This document shows, in pieces, positions 17,018 through 26,511 of a stretch of DNA of 64,000 bases. Under the pieces are notes generated by a model. It saw nothing but the letters and a program-made list of their open reading frames with translations, made no database searches and was not told the origin of the DNA. Numbering within the stretch: the stretch's first letter is position 1; every line of letters starts with the position of its first letter. Location of the stretch: positions 62,001 through 126,000 of the forward strand of contig NZ_JAPDHV010000007.1 of the NCBI RefSeq assembly GCF_025971925.1. Direction: 5' to 3'. The translations under genes and the position numbers were made by a program. The stretch is from Chryseobacterium oryctis (GTDB lineage: Bacteria; Bacteroidota; Bacteroidia; Flavobacteriales; Weeksellaceae).

Positions 17018-17782
17018 ATGAAAAACATTTCTTTACATTTTATCATATTTATTTTGTTTATACTTTCCATAAATAAAATAACAGCCCAAATAGGAATTCA
17101 CACAAATACTCCTACCGCTACATTAGATGTGGTTTCACAAAATTCTAATACCTCCGGAAAAGTATTAAAAGCAAGTAATTCATCTAATCAAATGTTAATA
17201 GATGTCAATTTATCCGGAGACTTGACTTTTGGAAAAGCAATTATGCCAGCAAAAAAACCCGGAAATGCAGGAGAATATCTAATTTCACAAGGTCCAGATA
17301 CAGCACCGGTATGGGGTAACCTTCCCAAAGGGGCAACAGTACAAATTTTTAATGCTCAAAGAGATTCAAATAGTACCACTACAAATGCAATCTCTAGCTA
17401 TGTCCCTATTTCTTTTCCTACAATTAATTCCAGTATAGATCCTGCATATGGTACCTGGAATAGTACAAGCAACAAATTTACAGTCGCCAAAAAAGGAATT
17501 TATACCATTACTGCAGGTTTTACTTCCTATGATGTCAAATGTGATATGTCAAACTCAATCGATTGGGAAGTATATGCTCCATTTATTTTTCTTGAAACTT
17601 CAGACGAGTATGCAGCCAATGGAGTCACTACTTTAATATACAATAGCTCATATTCAGCGTATATCACTAAAAGCACAGTGCTCGAGGCTAATTCTATAAT
17701 TCAAGTATTAGCAAACTCTAACGCATGTTCTTGGAAACAAGGTCCCTCTTTTATCAGTATTTTATATAGTGAGATTCCTTAA
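17018..17782 (+). CDS. Secreted C1q-like protein, tandem copy 3
   Basis: A 254-aa third paralogue, starting one base after copy 2. The signal peptide ends TAQ, then IGIHTNTPTATLDVVSQ. The linker GNAGEYLISQGPDTAPVWG matches the other copies. In the C-terminal domain KFTVAKKGIYTITAGF marks the jelly-roll core strand, and it ends FISILYSEIP. A possible hairpin terminator follows at 17801-17824. Function is inferred only from domain layout: an exported, probably trimeric, surface-exposed protein. Confidence 0.7.
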   Translation: MKNISLHFIIFILFILSINKITAQIGIHTNTPTATLDVVSQNSNTSGKVLKASNSSNQMLIDVNLSGDLTFGKAIMPAKKPGNAGEYLISQGPDTAPVWGNLPKGATVQIFNAQRDSNSTTTNAISSYVPISFPTINSSIDPAYGTWNSTSNKFTVAKKGIYTITAGFTSYDVKCDMSNSIDWEVYAPFIFLETSDEYAANGVTTLIYNSSYSAYITKSTVLEANSIIQVLANSNACSWKQGPSFISILYSEIP

Positions 17783-17800
17783 ATTTCCTGTAAAAAACAC

Positions 17801-17824
17801 TGTTTATTTTAGTTATGATAAACA
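17801..17824 (+). terminator. Possible terminator between converging operons
   Basis: Seven-base stem TGTTTAT/ATAAACA with a ten-base loop, 18 bases after the last C1q-like gene and 85 bases beyond the eCIS operon end. There is no strong T-run, so the call is weak. Confidence 0.35.
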
Positions 17825-17909
17825 CTAATGAGAATATAATTTAATTTAAAGCCATTCCCACCCCTTATTGAAAGTCTGTTGAAAAAACATTATGATCTTA
17901 TAAATCATG

Positions 17910-19190
<1,281 letters not shown>

Positions 19191-19211
19191 TTAAAAACTT
19201 ATTATAATTCA

Positions 19212-19781
19212 TTATAATGTATGTCCCCATAAAGGATCAGTTAATATTCCTGTCAGTCCGTAATCTATCATTTCCTCTGCAAAATCTTTGTGCACAATCG
19301 TATTTCCTTCATGGTTTAAAAGCGAAAACAGCTTTCTGTTATTGGTTTTAGATTCGTCTATTTCCATTTTAATCAGATCTCGGATTACTTTATTGCCTTT
19401 TGGTCCCAACTCTTCAAATAATTCGTACTGAGATCTTTCCCAATCAAAAGCATCTACCAATTCTAAAATATTGAGCAGAAAAAAAGGAGGTATCTTTTTA
19501 TTTTGAAATTCAATATCAAAAAATTCAAAATAATGAGCATCTTCTGACTTCTCTAAAAATGATTTTGCTTTTTCAGAAACCACCAGTTTACTTATCCCCA
19601 ATGAATATAAAAAATCGTTCTTTTCTCCAGATGCATTTTTTATTGTTGCTTTCGGATTGCACATTCCTTTAAGACTAACGCCCAAGTACATTTTTTTTTC
19701 AAAATCAGCATCAAATTTCATCTCTGAAATATACAGTTCTTCGGGCTCAAGTTTTGCGTAAAATCGTCTATAATCTGTCAT
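19212..19781 (-). CDS. Imm11-like (DUF1629) putative immunity protein
   Basis: A 189-aa cytoplasmic protein. Its middle and end fit the Imm11/DUF1629 pattern: KLVVSEKAKSFLEK, then PPFFLLNILELVDAFDWERSQY (the family's 'fll-n-l-vDa-D-e-S' core), and the terminal VHKDFAEEMIDYGLTGI (the 'vs..f...i...gltG' motif). Imm11 proteins neutralise polymorphic toxins. It follows the 1423-aa AHH-nuclease cargo by 14 bases, so it is inferred to protect the producer from that toxin. The family call is from pattern memory only; the alternative is an eCIS-specific chaperone. Confidence 0.68.
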   Translation of the reverse strand: MTDYRRFYAKLEPEELYISEMKFDADFEKKMYLGVSLKGMCNPKATIKNASGEKNDFLYSLGISKLVVSEKAKSFLEKSEDAHYFEFFDIEFQNKKIPPFFLLNILELVDAFDWERSQYELFEELGPKGNKVIRDLIKMEIDESKTNNRKLFSLLNHEGNTIVHKDFAEEMIDYGLTGILTDPLWGHTL

Positions 19782-19795
19782 AAAAATAAAATTAA

Positions 19796-22700
19796 TTAAA
19801 ATACTACATTATTTATATGTATTCCTCCTCCATTGCTGATTGCTGTTCTGGCACGACCTATTACGGCATCTAATCTCGATAACGCCTGAGCTTCCGTTAT
19901 AAGATTCGCATCCAAAGCAGTTCTGATAGTCGTCAGTTCACTTGCCATTCTTGCCGTGTAATTAGGGTGTGAACCCAAATGTAATGCAGAATTTCCGAAT
20001 TGGGAGGCTAAACTCGGGTTTAATGTTATTGCAGCAGCTCTTGTGGATAAATCTGGCGCCACCATGATTCCATTTCTTGCTCCATCTTCAATATTAAACC
20101 CAATCCTTGTAAAAAAGTCATCAAATGCTCCTCTCAACTCTCTTGGAACTATATGATGAGCCTGGAAATTGGCAGGCTGAACACCAGATATTCCTCTTCG
20201 TAAAGCAGCTGTAGTTTCTCCATTCTGAATAATTCTTAATCTGTCTGCTGCCGAAAGACGAGATCCCACAGAACCTCTTAAGCCTCTGAATTCATCAACT
20301 CTTGCTGAACGTGATAAGCTGCCTAACTCATCAACAAACCTGCTTGGTGTACGTTCCACTCCTACTATAATTCCTCTTGACGAACCGCTTCCGATAAGTA
20401 CTTCATCCCCCAAACGCACTGTATCATCCAATAATCCGCCTCCTCCGGCTGGTCTTAGTCTGTTTTGTTCTATAAACTGTAATTCACCTGTAGCCAGCAA
20501 TACCCAAGGGTTGATATAACCTTCTAATCTGAACCACCCTCTGTTGAAACGAATTCTAAAACGTCTGAATCTTACTCTTGAGAATAGTCTTTCTCCCAGT
20601 TCTTCAAGTGTACGAACACCCTGTCCTATTCTTCCTCTTACTCCGCTCATGATTAATCTTCCTCGGCTTACCATAGCTCTTGTGGTTTGCAGTACATAAT
20701 GTCCTGCTTCAGTGATGCCTCTTACTAATCTAGCTCCTACCCTTCCTGTTCTTGCAATTACCCTACCTGTAGCGGAAATAGCTGCTCCTGCCAATTTTGC
20801 AGCACCTTTCGCACCATCACGAATTCTTCCCCAGAATGCTGAACTTCCCAACAATGCAAATATTGCTTCTACTGCCGCGACTGCAAAAGCTCTCGCTAAA
20901 GATTTACTAGCTCCCTGAATATCTCCTGCAATCGATTTATAGACATATTCTCCCAAATAGTAAGATGATCTTATCACAGCAACCCCAATCATGATGGGAC
21001 CTAAAGCACTAAATATTGCAGGTAAAGCAGCTGTAATTGCACCTCCGGTTAATATTTCGACTAAAACAAGTACGATAATCACTCCTAATATTGCAGGAAT
21101 CAGCCAACTTCTGTTACATTGCCACCAATGCCCAATTCCGTTATACATTTGGTTAAGCGTGTATCTTGCTCTTTGACTTCTGGTAAGAGGTCCGAATTTC
21201 GCAGCTTCAGGGAAAGCACTTGCTCCTGTTTCACGGCGACCTTCTGAAGAAGCTTCAGGCATCGTACATGGTTGTCTGGAAATTTCCTCAGAACTTTGAG
21301 CCATCATTTGTTGCAATCTTGATTCGGTCTCTTCTTCATGAGAAAGAGGAGCGGCATGAGAAACTCCACCATCACCTGTTGCGGAATCAGCTGATTCCGT
21401 TGTTCCTTCTTCACCACCAATCCCTCCTCCAGCAGGAATCATTTCAGATAAAATTCCGTGCACGGTTCTGGAGCTGTCTGTAGAATTACCAAATTCAACA
21501 GTTCCGTCTTCACCAGTACGACTCATGATAGCCTCCTGTAGTTGTTCACTCGGAGTAAAATCTCCTATGGAATCTACTCCGATATGCTGTTCTGTAAATT
21601 CTCTTCTACCAAATAATGCCGCATCATCGGGATGTATACTTTCTGCAATTCCAGATTCCTGAAGCTGATCACTTAATGCAGGAGTGGCTGCATCTACTGA
21701 TGTTCTTTCAAATGGTAAAGGAGTGGTAAGATCAACGCCAATCAATTCTTCTTCCATTTGTCCTTCAAATTCTCCAGGAGCACCTCTTGCTGCGGCAACC
21801 TGATTACTTAGAAGCGTTAAGTCCATTTCAGAAACCATGACTGCAACCCGATTTACTGCGGCAGTTTTCTCTTCATCAGAAGCTGCAAACATTTCCTGAA
21901 GGAAAGCAATGATTCTACCTTTCACTTGAACCCACGTTTCACCAAACATTGCAAAATTCGGCATCGCTCTTAATACCCCGATCATTATTCTGAGTACAAA
22001 ATTGATAATAGGAGGCTTAAAACAATCCGGTAAAATTCTCCAGTACCAAGCGGTAAGAACTATTGGTATAAGCCAAGGATAGGTAGCAAGGATTATCAGT
22101 TTAGCGACTATTGAAACAAACGGTCTTATAAGCGCCCAAACCCGTTGTGCAATATCTGCTATAAACTCACCAATTCTTATACATTGTGTGGCAATCCAAG
22201 AGCTGACTTCCTGTATCATGTTGGCAACAGATTGTACAATGCTTCTTAAAAAGGTAAAAATTGATGATTGTATCACGGCATTTACAAGAGACTGAAAAGC
22301 TGCCTGTAATTGCTGAAACACACTGTTTATCCATTGTAAAGCAGAATTGACAAGATTTCTAAGTTGCTCTATACCCTGCTGAATTGGGGTTAAAATATTT
22401 TGTTGTATATAATTTCTGAATCTTACAAATACCTCATTATTCCAATTGGTTCTTACCCATTGTACAGCTCTGTAAATACCATATACTGTGGCTCCAATCA
22501 GAACAAATGGACCTAAAGGAGAAAGCATTACTAAAATTCCACCAATGATCATTAAAGGAACTCTTATCGGCTCAATAGCTTCTTTTATCCAGTTCCATGC
22601 TTGTGTTGCTTTTTCTACAATCCAATCCCATACAGAATTTACACTCTCCCAAGCGATATTGAATATTCTTTTTATCCAGTTCCATGCCCTTTCAATAGCA

Positions 22701-24067
22701 TTTCTTATAGGTTCTATCAAATCCCAGAGCCAGTTAACTTTTTCTACAATCCAATTCCATGCATCGCTTGCAAAATGTCTTATGGCATCCATTGCAGGGC
22801 GACCATACTCACTCCAGATAGAACTGAAAAAACTGCTCACCCTGTTGAATACACTTCTTAATCTTGCCAATGCTCCACTTCCTAATCTACTGATAAAATT
22901 GGATATTTTTTCGGCAATCTGTGCAAAACTTCGACAAGCATCAGCTATGGTTCCTTGTAAACTTTGCATTATACCATCTACAAATTCATGCAATATTCCG
23001 GAAAGACCTTCTTCCTGCAACCTGCTGAATAAACCTCCTGTAAGGGTATCCAATCCTCTTGCAATCATATCCCGGATAGGTTCCCAAATGCTGGATCTTA
23101 AAAAATTGAGCAATCCCGGTGCAATAGAGTTGATTATATCTTCTGCCCTGTCTTCCACCCATTCAATTACTCTTCCTCCGAAACGGATGACCGCACCTCC
23201 TGTATAATCCCACGCTGTAGAAGCTGCATCAGCAATTCCACCTCCTATTCTTGTTAGAATATTTCGCTGAATTTTCTGATCTTTTGTAGATTGTATAGGT
23301 AATTTTTTAATATTACTTCCGCCTTGCTGAATGGTATGGGTAAGCTCATGAGCCAGTAAGAATTTCCCAGAGCTTGTAGAAGGACTATATTCACCTTGAT
23401 TAAAATAAACATCATTCCCAACCGTGAATGCTCTTGCATTGAGTTCCTTACTCATTGTACTTGCCTGGGAATCTGTATGAATTCTGACTGAAGAAAAATC
23501 AACACCGAATCTGCTTTCCATAAAGCCTTTAGTATTGTTATCCATCATCTGTCCACTTCCTTGTGAACTTCTGATCTGGTTTTCTAAATAAGATGGGGCT
23601 AAGGCTTCTGGTGAATTAAAATGTGAATATTTTTGTACAACATTTTGGGGCACCTCATTCATTTCTTTTCTTCTCATTCTTTCCTCTTCCTCGCATTGAG
23701 CACATTTTTTTTGTACCAATGGTGTTGTATGGGAAATTTTATGTTCTGAAGTGGAAATTTCTGACGAATCAATCAGTGATGATCTTTGAACAAAATGGGA
23801 CACATCTTCTGCAAGAGGTTTTCTTCTCAATCTTTCTTCTTCCTCGCATTGAGCACATTTTTTCTGAACTAAAGGAGTTGCCTGTGTATTAAATTGATTA
23901 GTCTCTGAGGAAGTATTGAGTACTTTTTCCGCAACGGAATCTGCTTCTGCTTCAAAAACATCATTAGCCGTACCAATACTCAATTTTTTTTGAATAACTG
24001 GCTTGAAAAATGAAGAGTTACTTTTCTTTGAAAGTACCTTTTCCTGAGTAGATACAACTTTTTCCAT
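19796..24067 (-). CDS. eCIS cargo: DUF4157 protein with C-terminal AHH nuclease
   Basis: A 1423-aa predicted injected toxin. Order: an N-terminal leader with PVIQKKLSIGTANDVFEAEAD (20-43); two copies of TPLVQKKCAQCEEEER (Cys pairs 71/74 and 122/125); the DUF4157 domain (about 172-250) with the zinc-protease-like HELTH at 240-244. Then comes a very long helical, Trp-rich region (WNWIVEKVNWLWDLIEPIRNAI and similar repeats, about 280-620) with hydrophobic segments, an acidic Ser/Glu-rich linker (about 740-950), a hydrophobic patch near 1000-1050, and a C-terminal AHH domain (QAHHIVP at 1302-1308, HLGSHPNYTARM near 1363-1374). AHH domains are HNH/EndoVII-type toxin nucleases. The hydrophobic repeats may mediate membrane passage. 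The immunity-like gene follows at once. Confidence 0.85.
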   Translation of the reverse strand: MEKVVSTQEKVLSKKSNSSFFKPVIQKKLSIGTANDVFEAEADSVAEKVLNTSSETNQFNTQATPLVQKKCAQCEEEERLRRKPLAEDVSHFVQRSSLIDSSEISTSEHKISHTTPLVQKKCAQCEEEERMRRKEMNEVPQNVVQKYSHFNSPEALAPSYLENQIRSSQGSGQMMDNNTKGFMESRFGVDFSSVRIHTDSQASTMSKELNARAFTVGNDVYFNQGEYSPSTSSGKFLLAHELTHTIQQGGSNIKKLPIQSTKDQKIQRNILTRIGGGIADAASTAWDYTGGAVIRFGGRVIEWVEDRAEDIINSIAPGLLNFLRSSIWEPIRDMIARGLDTLTGGLFSRLQEEGLSGILHEFVDGIMQSLQGTIADACRSFAQIAEKISNFISRLGSGALARLRSVFNRVSSFFSSIWSEYGRPAMDAIRHFASDAWNWIVEKVNWLWDLIEPIRNAIERAWNWIKRIFNIAWESVNSVWDWIVEKATQAWNWIKEAIEPIRVPLMIIGGILVMLSPLGPFVLIGATVYGIYRAVQWVRTNWNNEVFVRFRNYIQQNILTPIQQGIEQLRNLVNSALQWINSVFQQLQAAFQSLVNAVIQSSIFTFLRSIVQSVANMIQEVSSWIATQCIRIGEFIADIAQRVWALIRPFVSIVAKLIILATYPWLIPIVLTAWYWRILPDCFKPPIINFVLRIMIGVLRAMPNFAMFGETWVQVKGRIIAFLQEMFAASDEEKTAAVNRVAVMVSEMDLTLLSNQVAAARGAPGEFEGQMEEELIGVDLTTPLPFERTSVDAATPALSDQLQESGIAESIHPDDAALFGRREFTEQHIGVDSIGDFTPSEQLQEAIMSRTGEDGTVEFGNSTDSSRTVHGILSEMIPAGGGIGGEEGTTESADSATGDGGVSHAAPLSHEEETESRLQQMMAQSSEEISRQPCTMPEASSEGRRETGASAFPEAAKFGPLTRSQRARYTLNQMYNGIGHWWQCNRSWLIPAILGVIIVLVLVEILTGGAITAALPAIFSALGPIMIGVAVIRSSYYLGEYVYKSIAGDIQGASKSLARAFAVAAVEAIFALLGSSAFWGRIRDGAKGAAKLAGAAISATGRVIARTGRVGARLVRGITEAGHYVLQTTRAMVSRGRLIMSGVRGRIGQGVRTLEELGERLFSRVRFRRFRIRFNRGWFRLEGYINPWVLLATGELQFIEQNRLRPAGGGGLLDDTVRLGDEVLIGSGSSRGIIVGVERTPSRFVDELGSLSRSARVDEFRGLRGSVGSRLSAADRLRIIQNGETTAALRRGISGVQPANFQAHHIVPRELRGAFDDFFTRIGFNIEDGARNGIMVAPDLSTRAAAITLNPSLASQFGNSALHLGSHPNYTARMASELTTIRTALDANLITEAQALSRLDAVIGRARTAISNGGGIHINNVVF

Positions 24068-24097
24068 AATGTTATTGAGTTCAGCACTTAAATCTCT

Positions 24098-24409
24098 TTA
24101 AGGCGCATATATTCTTGCGAAAAAAACATGTGCTTTTTCTTTTATATCCCACCATATTCCTGCAATTCTGACTGCTGCTTTTTCATCTTCTATTTTCCAA
24201 TACATGAAGTCAACAGCTTCTTGAAGGATAGATAATTGTTTTTTATAATCTTCATCGATGTCTATAGTTGCCTTTTGTAGTATTTCCACATAATTTTCTT
24301 CCAAACTGCTTAATACAGGTTTAGTTTGAACAACTTTTTCAACATCTTCTATTTTTATATTTTCTTTAGCAATTTTTTCTAATTTTTCAATGAATTGATT
24401 TTGTTTCAT
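24098..24409 (-). CDS. Small unknown protein between the two eCIS cargo genes
   Basis: A 103-aa, helix-rich, charged, cytoplasmic protein, no family recognised. It starts with a coiled-coil-like helix (FIEKLEKIAKENIKIEDVEKVV) and ends in an aromatic segment (DFMYWKIEDEKAAVRIAGIWWDIKEKAHVFFARIYAP). It sits 11 bases downstream of the 449-aa cargo and 30 bases upstream of the 1423-aa cargo. Size and position suggest an adaptor, chaperone or immunity protein for the 449-aa cargo, but nothing in the sequence decides between these. Confidence 0.65.
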   Translation of the reverse strand: MKQNQFIEKLEKIAKENIKIEDVEKVVQTKPVLSSLEENYVEILQKATIDIDEDYKKQLSILQEAVDFMYWKIEDEKAAVRIAGIWWDIKEKAHVFFARIYAP

Positions 24410-24420
24410 TATTCATCTTA

Positions 24421-25770
24421 TTAAAAAGTAATATTAGTTTTTGTATTTCCTGCTATGGAATCCCATCTTTCGGATACATCCCTCACCTGTTGGGTATAGC
24501 TACAGGTTGCAACCGGTGTTATTGGTCTAAAAGCGATGTCTCCGCTACTATTAATATAATATCCCCACTGTACACATGCAGATATCCAGTTTCTGCCTGA
24601 AACATCTGTACAAACAGCACAGGTATAAAATTCTTTACCCACATTTGTATCTGTACTCCAGTCTCCGGGAACATCCCAAAGAATTGCAGGAGAGGTTTCT
24701 GAACCTTCCTGCCCCACCCAAGTAGAGGTATAGTAAGGATTAGCAGATGTTGTAAGGGTATCAACTCTCCAACCTCTTGAAGGTGCTGAAGCATCACTCC
24801 AGCCAGATCTTTCTCTTCTTGTTGCGTCAGTAGGATCTGCCGTCTCCATATTTCCAGAACTATTTTGTGTTATATTTCTTAAAGTCTGAATTAATTTCAT
24901 AGGTGTACATCTACCACAATACTGATTGTCTGCTATTGATGCTTCAATTTTCACATAAACTCCTTTTACATCTCGAGAAGCAGCCCGATAAGGATATGTT
25001 CCTTTGTAAGCTTTTGAAAACTTGAAACGCATAGAATAATTTCTCAATCTACAATTAGCAGTATATGTATTACCCATAATTGCATCCGCAATCATAGTTC
25101 CGTTGGTAATCCCCTGATCAACACCTGTCCCTGACTCAGCAGTTGCATCATCTACTTTTTGAATTTTCCTTCCGATCCCTCCATTTTGCTGTATAGTATG
25201 TGTCAGTTCATGAGCAAGTAAATGTTTTCCTGAATCTGTCTCCGGATTATATTTTCCTTCATTAAAATAAATATCATTACCTACAGTGAAAGCATGAGCA
25301 TGTAATTCTCTACTCATTTGTACGGCTTCATTTCCTGTATGAATTTTCACTCCTGAAAAATCTGCTCCAAAACGGCTTTCCATAAAATCTTTAGTATTTC
25401 CATCCATCATATTTCCTTTTCCTCTGGTCCTATTTATATTATTTTCTATATGAGAGGGTGCAATTGAGCTTTCAGAAAGTGCTTTAGCATTTTTTTGTAT
25501 AGTTTCTGCTAAAGATTTTGTCTGTATTTTTCTTTCTTCCTCTTCACAGTGTGCACATTTCTTTTGAATCATAGAACCTGAATGTGCAAAGTTTTGCGAA
25601 GAAGTATTTTTCATTTGTATGACTTTATCTGCAACATGATCTGCTTCTGTTTCGTATCTGTCATTGGAAGAACCCACACTTAGCTTCTTCTGAATCACAG
25701 GTCTGAAAAACGAAGTATTTTTATTTGATGAATTCGTTTGGTTTTCTCTAAATGTATTTTGTGATTCCAT
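24421..25770 (-). CDS. eCIS cargo: DUF4157 protein with cysteine-rich C-terminal domain
   Basis: A 449-aa protein that shares the N-terminal layout of the 1423-aa cargo: PVIQKKLSVGSSNDRYETEAD near residue 24, one IQKKCAHCEEEER block (Cys 72/75), then DUF4157 with HELTH at 187-191. The unrelated C-terminal ~240 residues are beta-rich and carry several Cys, including CGRC and CAVC pairs plus CRL, CVQW and CSYT, suggesting disulfides or a bound metal. I cannot assign an activity. The conserved front with a variable back is the polymorphic-toxin pattern seen in eCIS cargo. The HELTH motif may be a protease or only a structural relic. Confidence 0.8.
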   Translation of the reverse strand: MESQNTFRENQTNSSNKNTSFFRPVIQKKLSVGSSNDRYETEADHVADKVIQMKNTSSQNFAHSGSMIQKKCAHCEEEERKIQTKSLAETIQKNAKALSESSIAPSHIENNINRTRGKGNMMDGNTKDFMESRFGADFSGVKIHTGNEAVQMSRELHAHAFTVGNDIYFNEGKYNPETDSGKHLLAHELTHTIQQNGGIGRKIQKVDDATAESGTGVDQGITNGTMIADAIMGNTYTANCRLRNYSMRFKFSKAYKGTYPYRAASRDVKGVYVKIEASIADNQYCGRCTPMKLIQTLRNITQNSSGNMETADPTDATRRERSGWSDASAPSRGWRVDTLTTSANPYYTSTWVGQEGSETSPAILWDVPGDWSTDTNVGKEFYTCAVCTDVSGRNWISACVQWGYYINSSGDIAFRPITPVATCSYTQQVRDVSERWDSIAGNTKTNITF

Positions 25771-25820
25771 AGGATCAATTTTAGAGGTTCTTTTTTAAGT
25801 ATATACTTTATTTTAAACAA

Positions 25821-26492
25821 TTAAACCATTGTTCCGTTTGCATTTATCGGTTTAGACAAATCCCAGTTGTTATTGGAGATCTGCTCAGATAAGCATTTCG
25901 TTCTATATGCTGTTTTCTGTAAAAGCTTCTTTGAATGATTGATGAGCCATTTGTGGCGAGTGTCTACATATTGTTTAATCCATTTTTTTTCATCTCCTCC
26001 ATTTAAAGGTACATTTTCCGGGAACCTTTCCCTTAAAAAAGAAGGAATACTTCCTGAATGTATATAGCTATCATAAATAACCAACATACTCAAAGCCTGC
26101 GTAAAAAGGTTTTTCTCAAAAAAATGTAATGCAGGCTGGTAATACAGAACATCAAAAAATTCGTCTTGGGTTGTCCGCATAATTATATCTTCTTTTGCCG
26201 ATCTTTTTAGAAGTTTTTTGAAGTCTGCATCATCTACCAAAGCTACTTTTCCTATTTTGGAAACATAAGATTTAAAATCATTGGCAAATAGACCTTTATT
26301 AGCAATATATTTTTCAATAAGAGCTTTTAAATTACCTTGTTCCGTAGTCTGACTACGTCCGTAAGTGATTTGGCGTGTTCCGTTTTTTCCGTCAGGATAT
26401 GTTACAAGAGTATCGTACTTCCCTTCTTTACTACCGGTTTCAAATACATTGATAACCTGCAGAATCTTATTTTTTTGTAGTTGGGTGATCAT
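25821..26492 (-). CDS. GH46 chitosanase-like hydrolase in the eCIS operon
   Basis: A 223-aa protein without a signal peptide. The N-terminal part matches the GH46 chitosanase pattern: INVFETGS with candidate catalytic Glu18, YPDGKNGTRQITYGRSQTT with candidate Asp34, then a helical remainder (FFDVLYYQPALHFFEKNLFTQALSMLVIYDSYIHSG). The Glu-Asp spacing of 16 is close to that in known chitosanases. In a contractile injection operon it may cut peptidoglycan or chitosan-like polymers in the target, or serve as cargo. Lysozyme-like folds are related, so peptidoglycan is as likely a substrate as chitosan. Confidence 0.68.
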   Translation of the reverse strand: MITQLQKNKILQVINVFETGSKEGKYDTLVTYPDGKNGTRQITYGRSQTTEQGNLKALIEKYIANKGLFANDFKSYVSKIGKVALVDDADFKKLLKRSAKEDIIMRTTQDEFFDVLYYQPALHFFEKNLFTQALSMLVIYDSYIHSGSIPSFLRERFPENVPLNGGDEKKWIKQYVDTRHKWLINHSKKLLQKTAYRTKCLSEQISNNNWDLSKPINANGTMV

Positions 26493-26511
26493 ATTTAATT
26501 TTTTTGTTGGT

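Noticed and set aside
22488..23207. Long plus-strand frames opposite the 1423-aa cargo gene (239 aa, and others nearby)
   Set aside because: They mirror the codon pattern of the cargo gene, have no family signature, and overlap entirely a well-supported gene.
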